Shown in pieces: positions 36,059-44,236 of a DNA stretch of 64,000 bases. Made by a program: the position numbers and the translations under genes. Within the stretch, counting starts at the first letter, position 1, and each line of letters opens with the position of its first letter. The DNA lies in assembly GCA_963699805.1 (NCBI GenBank), contig CAVOVH010000002.1, positions 62,001 to 126,000 on the forward strand, read 5' to 3'. The stretch comes from JAGTVG01 sp963699805. GTDB taxonomy: Bacteria > Bacteroidota > Bacteroidia > Cytophagales > Cyclobacteriaceae. The notes below the pieces were generated by a model. That model made no database searches. It worked only from the letters and a program-made list of their open reading frames with translations, and was not told where the DNA came from.

Positions 36059-36792
36059 AGATTGGCCTGTTCATTCCCTGTTATATTGATCAATTCTATC
36101 CCCAGGTAGGGATTTCCGTCTATCAGTTTCTTAAAAAACAGCATCTTCATCTGGAGTACCCGGTTAAACAGACTTGTTGTGGCCAGCCCCTTGCCAATTC
36201 AGGCATGAAAAAGGAAGCAGAAAAATATGCCGTAAAATTCCAGAAGCTTTTTTCCGGTTACGACTATGTAGTAAGCCCTTCTGGCAGTTGTGTGCTCCAT
36301 GTACGGGAACATTTTTCAAATCTGATCGACACCTCGGAGAATGGATCCGTTCGTACAAAAACCTATGAATTCGTTGAATTTTTGTATGATATTCTAAAAC
36401 TTGAAAAAATTGAAGCAGCATTTCCCCATAAGGTGGCGTTGATTCATAGTTGCCATGGCCTGAGAGGTCTCCGGCTTGAGGTTTCCTCCGAGTTGGGACT
36501 TCCTTATTTTTCAAAAAATATTGAGTTACTTGATCAGGTGCAGGGAATCGAAATAATGCCTTATGGCCAGGAGGATGAGTGCTGTGGATTTGGCGGCACC
36601 TTTGCCGTTTATGAAGAGACTTTATCGGTTCAGATGGGATTAGATAAATTGAACGCCATTCTGGCAAGTGGTGCTGAATATGTGACCGGAAATGATATGT
36701 CCTGCCTGATGCATCTACAGGGATTGTCAAGAAGAGAAAATTTCGGGTTGAAATTTGTTCATATTGCTGAAATCTTAAATCATTCTCTATGA
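36055..36792 (+). CDS. lutA: LutA/LldE-type Fe-S oxidoreductase subunit
   Basis: The 245-residue protein carries two CCG domains: 'TCCGQPLANSG' near residue 42 and 'DECCGFGGTF' near 177, plus 'SCHGLRGLR' in between, all typical of LutA/LldE and of heterodisulfide-reductase-like subunits that hold a special Fe-S centre. In LutABC it takes part in L-lactate to pyruvate oxidation. Its ATG overlaps the apnL stop (ATGA at 36055), so here it is part of the apiose operon. This placement suggests that the physiological substrate could be another short 2-hydroxyacid such as glycolate. Confidence 0.9.
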   Translation: MKIGLFIPCYIDQFYPQVGISVYQFLKKQHLHLEYPVKQTCCGQPLANSGMKKEAEKYAVKFQKLFSGYDYVVSPSGSCVLHVREHFSNLIDTSENGSVRTKTYEFVEFLYDILKLEKIEAAFPHKVALIHSCHGLRGLRLEVSSELGLPYFSKNIELLDQVQGIEIMPYGQEDECCGFGGTFAVYEETLSVQMGLDKLNAILASGAEYVTGNDMSCLMHLQGLSRRENFGLKFVHIAEILNHSL

Positions 36793-38159
36793 TCGATCAT
36801 GCAAAAAATGCTTTTATTTTTAACAAAGACAAGGCGCATGTGGTCTGGCACAACATGGCACTTCGACATGTTCGGGATAACCGTGACGAAGCAAGGGATG
36901 AGGTGGAGGACTGGGAGGAATTACGGGAAAAGGCATCAGATATCAAGGAACATACACTGCATCATCTTCATCATTACCTGGTTGAATTTGAAAAAAACTT
37001 AAATGAAAACGGGTGGATCGTACATTGGGCTGTTGATGCTTCAAACCACAACCAGATCATCTATAATATACTAGCGGATCGTAATATTAGAAATGTGGTT
37101 AAAAGCAAGTCTATGCTTACTGAAGAATGCCGGCTGAATGAGTTCCTGGAAAAGCAAGGCATCGTGATCATTGATACGGATCTTGGGGAAAGGATCGTTC
37201 AGATGGCTAAAATCCCACCCAGCCATATAGTATTGCCAGCCATTCACATGAAAAAGGAGGAAATCAGCGCATTGTTTCATGATCAGTTGAATTCAGATCC
37301 TGACAATGAAGATCCTGAATATCTGGCCCGTGTGGCTCGTGAAAATCTCAGAAATTATCTTAAAAATGCCAAAGCGGCCATTTCAGGGGTTAATTTTGGG
37401 ATTGCAGATTCAGGAGCTGTGGTCGTATGTACGAATGAAGGGAATGCCGATATGGGAATACATCATGCAGATTTTTATATAGCCTCCATGGGTATAGAAA
37501 AATTAATACCCGGGAAAGAGCAGCTGCCTGTTTTTCTTAAATTACTGGCGAGGAGTGCTACTGGTCAGCCAATCACTGCTTATACTTCCCACCTGATCAA
37601 ACCACCACCTGGGAAGGAATATCATATTGTACTGGTGGATAATGGAAGGACGGAGGTCCTGGCAAAGGAGAAATATCGTGAGGTGCTTAAATGCATTCGT
37701 TGCGGAGCCTGTATCAACACTTGCCCGGTTTACCGTCGAAGTGGAGGCTACAGTTACGGTTACACCATTCCCGGGCCGATTGGTTCGGTCCTGGCTCCTT
37801 TAAAAAACATGCGATCATATCAGACGCTTCCCTTTGCATCCACATTATGCGGATCCTGCTCCGATGTATGCCCGGTCAAGATCAATCTCCATGAACTTTT
37901 GTATCAATTACGGTCGGACGCCATTAGGGAGCCTTCTTTTTCACGATTCAAGAAGATCATGCTTCGACTGCTTGACCTGGTACTCTACCATCATTCTCTA
38001 TTTAACTTAATGGGCAGGATGGCCCGGGGAATCTTAAAATACCTGCCCCACTTTCTGATTTATAATCGTTTCAATCTTTGGGGAAAATCACGGCAATTCC
38101 CGGAAGTGCCAACCATGACATTCAGGGAATGGTATAAAAACCAGAATAAAGATGGATGA
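36789..38159 (+). CDS. lutB: LutB/LldF-type iron-sulfur subunit
   Basis: The 456-residue protein has an N-terminal LUD domain (about 60-290, with 'SGVNFGIADSGAVVVCTNEGN'). Two 4Fe-4S ferredoxin-type motifs follow: CIRCGACINTCPVY (about 301-314) and CGSCSDVCPVK (about 355-365). A membrane-leaning C-terminal helical region completes it. The arrangement is that of LutB, the electron-transfer subunit of the LutABC complex. The ATG overlaps the lutA stop (ATGA at 36789) and the 3' end overlaps lutC by 8 bp, so all three are translationally coupled. Confidence 0.92.
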   Translation: MIDHAKNAFIFNKDKAHVVWHNMALRHVRDNRDEARDEVEDWEELREKASDIKEHTLHHLHHYLVEFEKNLNENGWIVHWAVDASNHNQIIYNILADRNIRNVVKSKSMLTEECRLNEFLEKQGIVIIDTDLGERIVQMAKIPPSHIVLPAIHMKKEEISALFHDQLNSDPDNEDPEYLARVARENLRNYLKNAKAAISGVNFGIADSGAVVVCTNEGNADMGIHHADFYIASMGIEKLIPGKEQLPVFLKLLARSATGQPITAYTSHLIKPPPGKEYHIVLVDNGRTEVLAKEKYREVLKCIRCGACINTCPVYRRSGGYSYGYTIPGPIGSVLAPLKNMRSYQTLPFASTLCGSCSDVCPVKINLHELLYQLRSDAIREPSFSRFKKIMLRLLDLVLYHHSLFNLMGRMARGILKYLPHFLIYNRFNLWGKSRQFPEVPTMTFREWYKNQNKDG

Positions 38160-38733
38160 TAGGGATCAAATATTAAAACGACTGACATCTATCAGACCTG
38201 AAAAAAAACCGCCCGGTTATCTCTCTGGGAAACAGGTGGCGGATGATGAAATGATCCGCATCTTTATAAATAATCTTGAGCAAGGAGGTGGCAAAGGGAT
38301 ATACCTGAAAAAGAAATCACTGCCTGCAACTTTAAAAAAACTATTTTCCGGATCAGATGAGGTATTGAATTTATCTGATAACGCCAGTTTTAATGCCCTA
38401 AAGCAAATAAATAAGACAGATTTTGGCCGGATAGATCATATTGACCTTTTATTGGTAGATGGATTGATCGGTGTGTCCGAAAATGGAGCCGTGTGGCTAA
38501 CCGGGGATTGTCTGGGAGACAGGCGATTTCCGTTTATTACCCATAAAATGGTGATCATTCTGAATAAAAAAGATCTGGTATTTGATTTATCACAGGCTTA
38601 CCGTCGGATTGACTTGTCTGAACATCAATTCGGGATATGGATTGCGGGTCCTTCCAAAACCGCTGATATTGAACAATCCCTGGTCATAGGGGCTCAGGGA
38701 GCTACTCAGCATACCGTAATCATCACGGATTAA
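38152..38733 (+). CDS. lutC: LutC/LldG-type LUD-domain subunit
   Basis: The 193-residue protein is a LUD domain with the signature 'AGPSKTADIEQSLVIGAQG' near the C terminus and 'GVSENGAVWL' before it. This is the third LutABC subunit, required for lactate oxidation in the bacteria where it has been studied. It closes the operon that starts at 25110. No obvious terminator hairpin follows; the next 110 bp carry the operator and promoter of yceI. Confidence 0.9.
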   Translation: MDDRDQILKRLTSIRPEKKPPGYLSGKQVADDEMIRIFINNLEQGGGKGIYLKKKSLPATLKKLFSGSDEVLNLSDNASFNALKQINKTDFGRIDHIDLLLVDGLIGVSENGAVWLTGDCLGDRRFPFITHKMVIILNKKDLVFDLSQAYRRIDLSEHQFGIWIAGPSKTADIEQSLVIGAQGATQHTVIITD

Positions 38734-38771
38734 AAGCCGGTCTCCAAAAAAAATTAAAAAATAATTTAATA

Positions 38772-38797
38772 ATGTTTAAACATTAATGTTCAAACAT
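38772..38797. promoter_or_regulatory. Near-perfect 26-bp palindrome, probable MarR operator
   Basis: ATGTTTAAACATT and AATGTTCAAACAT are 13-base half-sites and complementary except for one base pair. The element ends about 48 bp before the yceI ATG and lies upstream of a yceI-marR gene pair. Its length and symmetry fit a winged-helix dimer site of the MarR family. Confidence 0.7.
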
Positions 38798-38845
38798 CGT
38801 TATAAAGATAAAATATTAAATCATTAATACAATTATAAAAGAAGA

Positions 38846-39430
38846 ATGAGAATGAAAACAAAAATCTTTACGCTTGCATTTGCGCTGGCCTTCACCTATG
38901 GAATGGCACAGGAAACCTGGGTTATGGATAAGAGCCATACTGACATTGAGTTTAATGTAACACACCTGATAATCTCAGAAGTAAACGGAAATTTCAGGGA
39001 ATTCGACGGGAAAGTGGTCAATTCTAGTGCGGACTTTGATGGAGCGGAAATCGAATTTACAGCGGATGTTGCGTCCATTGATACGGACCATGAACAACGG
39101 GATAACCACCTGAAGTCAGACGATTTCTTCAATGCTGAAAAATATCCTCAACTTAAATTTTCAGGAGTCCTTGTTAAAGTTGAGGACCAATATGAGTTGA
39201 GAGGTCAAATGACCATACGGGATATTTCTAGACCCATGGTATTTGCTGTCAAATACAATGGAACTATTACAGATCCATGGGGTAATGAAAAGGCAGGGTT
39301 CAAGCTTTCAGGAACCGTCAACCGTTTTGATTATGGGTTGAAATGGAATACCATGATGGAAGCAGGAGGAGCGGTAGTAGGTGAAGATGTTGATATTGTT
39401 TGTAATGTTGAGTTGCAAAAGAAAGTATAA
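38846..39430 (+). CDS. YceI-family protein, periplasmic
   Basis: The 194-residue protein has a signal peptide ending GMAQ (about residue 21) and the lipocalin-like YceI domain: 'WVMDKSHTDIEFNVTHL', 'TADVASIDTDHEQRDNHLKSDDFFNAEKYPQL' and 'FDYGLKWN' are family hallmarks. YceI proteins bind long-chain isoprenoid or other amphiphilic molecules in the periplasm. An alternative ATG lies at 38852. It is transcribed together with, or just ahead of, marR, although a terminator hairpin separates them. The operator-like palindrome upstream suggests repression by that MarR protein. Confidence 0.9.
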   Translation: MRMKTKIFTLAFALAFTYGMAQETWVMDKSHTDIEFNVTHLIISEVNGNFREFDGKVVNSSADFDGAEIEFTADVASIDTDHEQRDNHLKSDDFFNAEKYPQLKFSGVLVKVEDQYELRGQMTIRDISRPMVFAVKYNGTITDPWGNEKAGFKLSGTVNRFDYGLKWNTMMEAGGAVVGEDVDIVCNVELQKKV

Positions 39431-39447
39431 TATCGCATATTTAGAAG

Positions 39448-39477
39448 GCCGGGATACATGATCCCGGCTTTATCTTT
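39448..39477 (+). terminator. Rho-independent-like terminator between yceI and marR
   Basis: Perfect 8-bp arms GCCGGGAT and ATCCCGGC flank a 5-base loop, followed by TTTATCTTT. It lies 18 bp after the yceI stop and just before the marR start at 39484. Confidence 0.75.
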
Positions 39478-39483
39478 ACCCGG

Positions 39484-39933
39484 ATGAAAATAGAAGAAGC
39501 GATAAAGCAGAAAAAGTTCCGCAATGAATATCAGAAACTCACCATCAATCTGATCTATTCATCCCACTGGCTTCTAAGTAAACAGAAGGACTTTTTCTCC
39601 ACCTATATGATCACCCAGCAACAATACAATGTTTTAAGAATTCTCAGGGGGCAGCATCCAAATGCCATCAGTACATCTGAAATTAAAAGCCGGATGATGG
39701 ATATGAATTCAGATACCTCCAGGATTGTGGACCGGATGGAATTGAAAAGGCTTGTTTCAAAAAAAGTTTGCAAATATGATAAAAGACTCGTGGATGTATC
39801 GATCACGGATCAGGGCATGAAATTGCTTGACCGGATTGATAAGGAAATTGTTGATCTGGATGGCATCGTCTCAAATCTATCCGCCGAAGAAATCCGTGAA
39901 TTGAACCGTCTCCTGGATAAAATGAGAGACTGA
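39484..39933 (+). CDS. MarR-family transcriptional regulator
   Basis: The 149-residue protein has the MarR winged helix-turn-helix: 'TQQQYNVLRILRGQ' (helix), 'ISTSEIKSRMMDMNSDTSRIVDRMELKRLVSK' (recognition helix and wing) and 'DKRLVDVSITDQGMKLLDRID'. It should act as a dimer that binds a palindrome and releases it on ligand or redox change. It has no strong cysteine sensor. The palindrome upstream of yceI (38772-38797) is the obvious target. Reading from the yceI promoter would need to pass the hairpin at 39448-39477. Confidence 0.9.
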   Translation: MKIEEAIKQKKFRNEYQKLTINLIYSSHWLLSKQKDFFSTYMITQQQYNVLRILRGQHPNAISTSEIKSRMMDMNSDTSRIVDRMELKRLVSKKVCKYDKRLVDVSITDQGMKLLDRIDKEIVDLDGIVSNLSAEEIRELNRLLDKMRD

Positions 39934-40002
39934 TTTTTGATAAATAACTAATTCCACTTCAAATATTTTAAATATAAATTTCATCTGGTACTGAACGAAA
40001 GT

Positions 40003-40033
40003 AAAGGCTGTCCCGACTAAAAGGACAACCTTT
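40003..40033. terminator. Hairpin between convergent marR and ssb
   Basis: AAAGGCTGTCC and GGACAACCTTT pair with one G-T or mismatch position around a loop of about 9 bases. It sits in the gap between the convergent marR and ssb genes and could terminate either. No long T tract. Confidence 0.5.
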
Positions 40034-40070
40034 AACTGGAACTGGTTGAACGATAAGAATTCACCTTAAC

Positions 40071-40433
40071 CTATGCCACACTGTTGTTGATTTCCTTGGT
40101 TTTATCATTGACCACCATCAATTCATTGGCCACGATTTCTGTAATGTATTTTTTCTCGCCTTTTTCATCTTCGTAGGAACGGGTACTCAATTTACCATCA
40201 ATCGCCACTTTAAATCCTTTTTTACAAATCTGCTCAGCCAGCTTGGCCGTTTTTCCCCAGGCTACGATATTATGCCAGGTTGTATCAAAAATACGTTCCC
40301 CTTTTTTATTGGTATAAGCTTCTGTAGTAGCGAGGGAAAACCGGGTCATAAAATTCCCGTTGGATAATGTCTTTAATTCCGGGTCCATACCAACATTCCC
40401 GATTAATCGTACGGTGTTACGTAAGTTTCTCAT
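40071..40433 (-). CDS. ssb: Single-stranded DNA-binding protein, short form
   Basis: The 120-residue protein begins 'MRNLRNTVRLIGNVGMDPE' and contains 'FSLATTEAYTNKKGE' and 'WHNIVAWGKTAKLAEQ', the OB-fold pattern of bacterial SSB. It lacks the usual acidic C-terminal tail (DDDIPF-like) used to recruit partner proteins, ending instead in 'TKEINNSVA'. Such short SSBs occur as paralogues in Bacteroidota. It is a single gene between convergent marR and divergent UDG-like gene. The tail-less form may not be the main replicative SSB. Confidence 0.9.
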   Translation of the reverse strand: MRNLRNTVRLIGNVGMDPELKTLSNGNFMTRFSLATTEAYTNKKGERIFDTTWHNIVAWGKTAKLAEQICKKGFKVAIDGKLSTRSYEDEKGEKKYITEIVANELMVVNDKTKEINNSVA

Positions 40434-40694
40434 AATCTATTTATTTTTTATTGAACAAAATTTTATAAGCGGGCCCTGGTTGAATTTTTAATGGTATAAA
40501 GATAAATAGGGAAAGTTCAATGATTCGGTTAATAAACATTTACAGACGATTAAAAACGTATCATGCAAAATTTCTACCGGGGAAAGGAATTTAATAGGCC
40601 TTCACTTGTGTTTTATAACTAATACAAAGGGAAAATTTGAACACGAAATATCCAATGTTTTACTTTCGGTCATTGTTAATTAATATCTAATTCT

Positions 40695-41300
40695 ATGATT
40701 AACTCATCGCTTGCATGTGAATATCCGTGCACCGACATACATCCCGGTATGATCATTCCTCATCCTGAAATCGATCCGGAAAAGATCAAAATGATCATGA
40801 TTTCGGAAGCCCCACCCGCTGATTTTTCGGATTATTATTACCAGAAAAAATCAGGTTCTTTTTTTCTAACGACCCGGATGGCATTTGAAGATGCAGGTTA
40901 TAAGGTTGCAAGTTATAATGATCTGACAGAATTGGGGATCTATCTGACTACTGCTATAAAATGCCGGAAGAAAGAATATCTGGTTTCATTGGAAACCATA
41001 CGGACCTGTGCAAATATTCTCGAAAAAGAAATATCCCAATTCCCGAACATTCAGGTGATCATGTGCATGGGGGATTTTGCCATCAAATCCATCAATTTCA
41101 TATTTAAAAAGAGATATGGAACAATGCCCATTCCACATGGATCGACCTACAAGATCAGAAAGGAAACCCATCAGACCAATAATATCCGGTTTTTCCCTTC
41201 CTACACGCAGACAGGAGATAGTTTCAATCTCGAAAAAAGTAAGCGACGAATGATTGCCGAGGATATAAAAAACGCGATGGAATATTTGAATAAAAATTGA
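40695..41300 (+). CDS. Uracil-DNA glycosylase superfamily protein
   Basis: The 201-residue protein has 'MIMISEAPPADFSDYYY' (a motif-1-like loop with the catalytic-water region), 'IYLTTAIKCRKKEY', 'VIMCMGDFAIKSINF' and 'RFFPSYTQTGDSFNLEKSKRRMIAEDI'. This matches the UDG-fold family often annotated as uracil-DNA glycosylase in Bacteroidota and anaerobes. It would remove uracil or another damaged base from DNA, but the His-containing motif 2 is replaced by 'FPSYTQTG', so the activity is not certain. It stands alone on the plus strand. Confidence 0.75.
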   Translation: MINSSLACEYPCTDIHPGMIIPHPEIDPEKIKMIMISEAPPADFSDYYYQKKSGSFFLTTRMAFEDAGYKVASYNDLTELGIYLTTAIKCRKKEYLVSLETIRTCANILEKEISQFPNIQVIMCMGDFAIKSINFIFKKRYGTMPIPHGSTYKIRKETHQTNNIRFFPSYTQTGDSFNLEKSKRRMIAEDIKNAMEYLNKN

Positions 41301-41796
41301 TCTGCTCATACAACTTAATCGGAACGACCTGATTAATGGAGATATAAATAATATGTTTCTCTTTAAAATTCCTGATAACCCCGGCTGCAAAGTCAAACCT
41401 CAGGTATCAACCTCAGGTATCAGGAATGATGATTTGGCAGACTTTCATCCCATTTGGCCTGGTGTGCGGGCACCACAATTGGAAGCAGTTATCTATTTTG
41501 TAATCACACAGATACCTGAAGATTCTTCCTCACATTTAAATCAGGAACGACTGCGTCATTTAAACGGATTCACCAGATGACAATGATTAATCAAACCTGA
41601 ATATGGTAATGAGCATGATTCCATCCCATAAGCTTATGGAAAATCAGCGGGGAGTGTTAATACACTTACAATTTCGGATATGGCATATGAATAATATTAA
41701 AAGTAATGCTATCAAAATAATTTGTAATACAAATTTAATTAGTAGTAATTAAACATTTTCTGTTTGTATTCGTTTACATTTAAAAATTGATTGCTT
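41301..41796. other. Gap of about 500 bp with paired operator-like palindromes
   Basis: No convincing gene lies here; an open frame at 41353-41580 has no family features or leader. The right end holds two adjacent perfect inverted repeats (41719-41735 and 41734-41753) directly upstream of a TetR-type gene. Confidence 0.5.
41719..41753. promoter_or_regulatory. Two overlapping palindromes, probable TetR operator
   Basis: AATTTGTA-A-TACAAATT (8-1-8, 41719-41735) and TTTAATTA-GTAG-TAATTAAA (8-4-8, 41734-41753) are both perfect and overlap by two bases. They lie 44 bp or more before the TetR ATG at 41797. Such 16-20-bp palindromes suit TetR dimers controlling their own export operon. Confidence 0.6.
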
Positions 41797-42489
41797 ATGC
41801 AGGATTTATTAAGACAGATACAGATCCGGGTGAATGACAATATCTATGTGAAGGACCCTGAAACTTCTGACCTGGGAAAGAAGATCATTCAGGAAAGCAT
41901 TCAGATGATTGATGATATGGGGCTTGAGCATTTCACCTTCCGGAAACTCGCTGAAAGGCTGGGAACCACGGAGAGTTCTATCTATCGTTATTTTGAAAAC
42001 AAACACAAACTACTTATCTATCTCACTTCCTGGTACTGGGCCTGGCTGGAATACAGGCTGGTTTTTAATACAGCCAATATGAACGATCCGGAAGAGCAGT
42101 TGAAAAAAGCAATCACCGTATTGACTGAGCCTGTACGCGATGATGAGCTTTTTCCCCACATCAACACGGAAAAGCTCAATAAGATCGTGATTTGTGAGTC
42201 CTCCAAAGCATATCTTACCAAGGAAGTTGATCAGGAGAAAAAAATGGGATTCTTTTCGGGTTATGACCGGCTGTGTCAGCGTCTCAGTGAGATGTTGTTG
42301 AAGGTGAATGCGAAATATAAGAATCCACATACCCTGACCTCAACGATCCTTGAAGGAATTCAGCGACAGAAATATTTTATCGTTCATATGCCATCTCTAA
42401 CCGACATTATAAAAGATGGAGAGGAGTTGACCCGGTTTTTCACCAGTATGGCATTAATCATGATTAAAACAAATGGAGAGAATGAATAA
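41797..42489 (+). CDS. TetR/AcrR-family transcriptional regulator
   Basis: From the ATG at 41797 the protein has 230 residues. The helix-turn-helix lies early: 'IIQESIQMIDDMGLEHFTFRKLAERLGTTESSIYRYFENKHKLLIYL' is typical TetR. The remainder is helical and should form the ligand-binding domain. It is the first gene of a tetR-ABC-hlyD-tolC unit, overlapping the ABC gene by 8 bp or 17 bp depending on the latter's start, so it probably autoregulates the exporter through the palindromes upstream. Confidence 0.92.
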   Translation: MQDLLRQIQIRVNDNIYVKDPETSDLGKKIIQESIQMIDDMGLEHFTFRKLAERLGTTESSIYRYFENKHKLLIYLTSWYWAWLEYRLVFNTANMNDPEEQLKKAITVLTEPVRDDELFPHINTEKLNKIVICESSKAYLTKEVDQEKKMGFFSGYDRLCQRLSEMLLKVNAKYKNPHTLTSTILEGIQRQKYFIVHMPSLTDIIKDGEELTRFFTSMALIMIKTNGENE

Positions 42490-44236
42490 TACAGAACCTG
42501 CCCTTACACCGTTCAAGCGGCTTATCAATTTACTGAAGACCGATAAAAACGAGATCTATTCCATCTATCTCTATGCCATTTTTAACGGACTGGTCAATTT
42601 ATCATTGCCACTGGGGATCCAGGCAATCGTTAACCTCATTACGGGGGGGGAAGTATCCACTGCTTGGATTATTCTGGTAATTGTGGTTATCACCGGAATA
42701 CTGGTCACCGGTATTCTGCAGGTGATGCAGTTGACCATTTCTGAAAATCTGCAGCAAAAATTATTTGTCAAATCAGCTTTTGAGTTCGCGTACAGGATCC
42801 CCCGGATGAAGCTTGAATCGGTTGATAAATATTATCTTCCGGAGTTGACCAACCGTTTTTTTGATACCCTGTCTATCCAGAAAGGACTGGGTAAGATCCT
42901 TATCGATTTTTCCTCCTCTTCTTTTCAGGTCATATTTGGACTCCTGCTATTATCTTTCTACCATCCTTTCTTTATCCTTTTCAGTGTCCTGCTGATCTTA
43001 ATTGCCTATCTCATTATCCAGATCACAGGTCCGGAAGGTCTGAGGGCCAGTTTGAAGGAATCAAAATATAAGTATGAAGTGGCGCATTGGCTGGAAGAAC
43101 TGGCCCGCACATTGGAAACATTCAAACTCGCGGGTAAAACCAGGTTGCCATTGGACCGCACAAATAACCTGGTTACCAGTTACCTGGGTGCAAGAAATAA
43201 ACATTTCAGGATCCTGGTCTCCCAGTTTTTCAGCCTGGTCGTATTCAAGGTACTGGTTGCTGCAGGATTACTGATTCTGGGTGGATTGCTTGTGATCAAT
43301 GGCCAGATGAACATCGGTCAGTTTGTGGCTGCCGAGATCATCATCATTCTGGTGATCGCTTCCATCGAAAAACTTATCCAGACCATTGAATCGATTTATG
43401 ATGTATTGACCGCCATTGAAAAGATTGGAACGGTCACGGACATACCGCTTGATAATGAAAAGGGGTATCATTTTTCAGAAGAAGACCGCTCCCTTGGCCT
43501 TGCGATTGAATTAAAAACACTTTCCTTTAAATTTGAAGGGCCTGCCTCGGAGATATTGAAAAATATAAACCTGCGGATCGGGGCAGGAGAAAAGATCAGC
43601 GTGTCCGGATTCAGCGGTTCCGGTAAATCCATGTTACTTCAGCTTCTTGCCGGCTTGTATGAGAACTACAAGGGATCGATCACCTATAACAATATTCCAT
43701 TATCGAATATCGATATCTCCAGTTTACGGTCCGTCACCGGTGATTCCTTGTCCAAGGAAGATATCTTCAGGGGAACTCTGCGGGAAAATATTTCCCTGAA
43801 TAAAGACAATATAGGTTTAAATGAAATTCAGCGGGTCACTGAGCTCGTTGGATTATCGGATTTTGTTCATTCCTCCAAAGAAGGGTATGAGGTGATGCTT
43901 GATCCGGAAGGTAGGCGGCTGCCCAAAAGCATCATTGCAAAGATCAAGCTGGCCAGGGCCCTGATCGGTAATCCAAGCCTTATTCTGTTGGAGGATCATT
44001 TTACACTGCTTGAAAAGGATGATACTGACCGGATCATAAAATATTTAACCGATAAGGCAAATCCATCTACTGTGATCACAGTCACCAATGATCCGAAACT
44101 GGCCTCCAGATTTGACCGGGTGCTGGTCCTGAATAAGGGTGAAATGATGGATTGCGGATCCTTTTCCCAATTGAGTCAGAAAGACTGGTTTAAAAAATTA
44201 TTTAAAACAGAAGGACATGCTGAATATAACGCATAA
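42482..44236 (+). CDS. ABC exporter (TMD-NBD fusion) with degenerate ATPase motifs
   Basis: From the ATG at 42482 (preceded by GGAGAG; an in-frame ATG at 42473 is also possible) the protein has about 584 residues: six membrane helices (about 20-320) and a nucleotide-binding domain (about 340-580). Walker A is intact (GFSGSGKSM). The signature LSGGQ is replaced by 'RLPKSIIAKIKLARAL'. Walker B reads 'LILLEDHFT' with the D-E order reversed. The Q-loop position lies in 'VTGDSLSKEDIF', without the expected Gln, and the H-loop is 'TVTNDP' with Asn for His. It probably exports a small molecule or peptide with the HlyD and TolC proteins, but its ATPase may be weak. Confidence 0.88.
   Translation: MNNTEPALTPFKRLINLLKTDKNEIYSIYLYAIFNGLVNLSLPLGIQAIVNLITGGEVSTAWIILVIVVITGILVTGILQVMQLTISENLQQKLFVKSAFEFAYRIPRMKLESVDKYYLPELTNRFFDTLSIQKGLGKILIDFSSSSFQVIFGLLLLSFYHPFFILFSVLLILIAYLIIQITGPEGLRASLKESKYKYEVAHWLEELARTLETFKLAGKTRLPLDRTNNLVTSYLGARNKHFRILVSQFFSLVVFKVLVAAGLLILGGLLVINGQMNIGQFVAAEIIIILVIASIEKLIQTIESIYDVLTAIEKIGTVTDIPLDNEKGYHFSEEDRSLGLAIELKTLSFKFEGPASEILKNINLRIGAGEKISVSGFSGSGKSMLLQLLAGLYENYKGSITYNNIPLSNIDISSLRSVTGDSLSKEDIFRGTLRENISLNKDNIGLNEIQRVTELVGLSDFVHSSKEGYEVMLDPEGRRLPKSIIAKIKLARALIGNPSLILLEDHFTLLEKDDTDRIIKYLTDKANPSTVITVTNDPKLASRFDRVLVLNKGEMMDCGSFSQLSQKDWFKKLFKTEGHAEYNA

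Noticed and set aside
41353..41580. 75-codon open frame before the tetR operon
   Set aside because: No recognisable motif, leader or coupling; the region ends in operator-like palindromes and is better read as intergenic.
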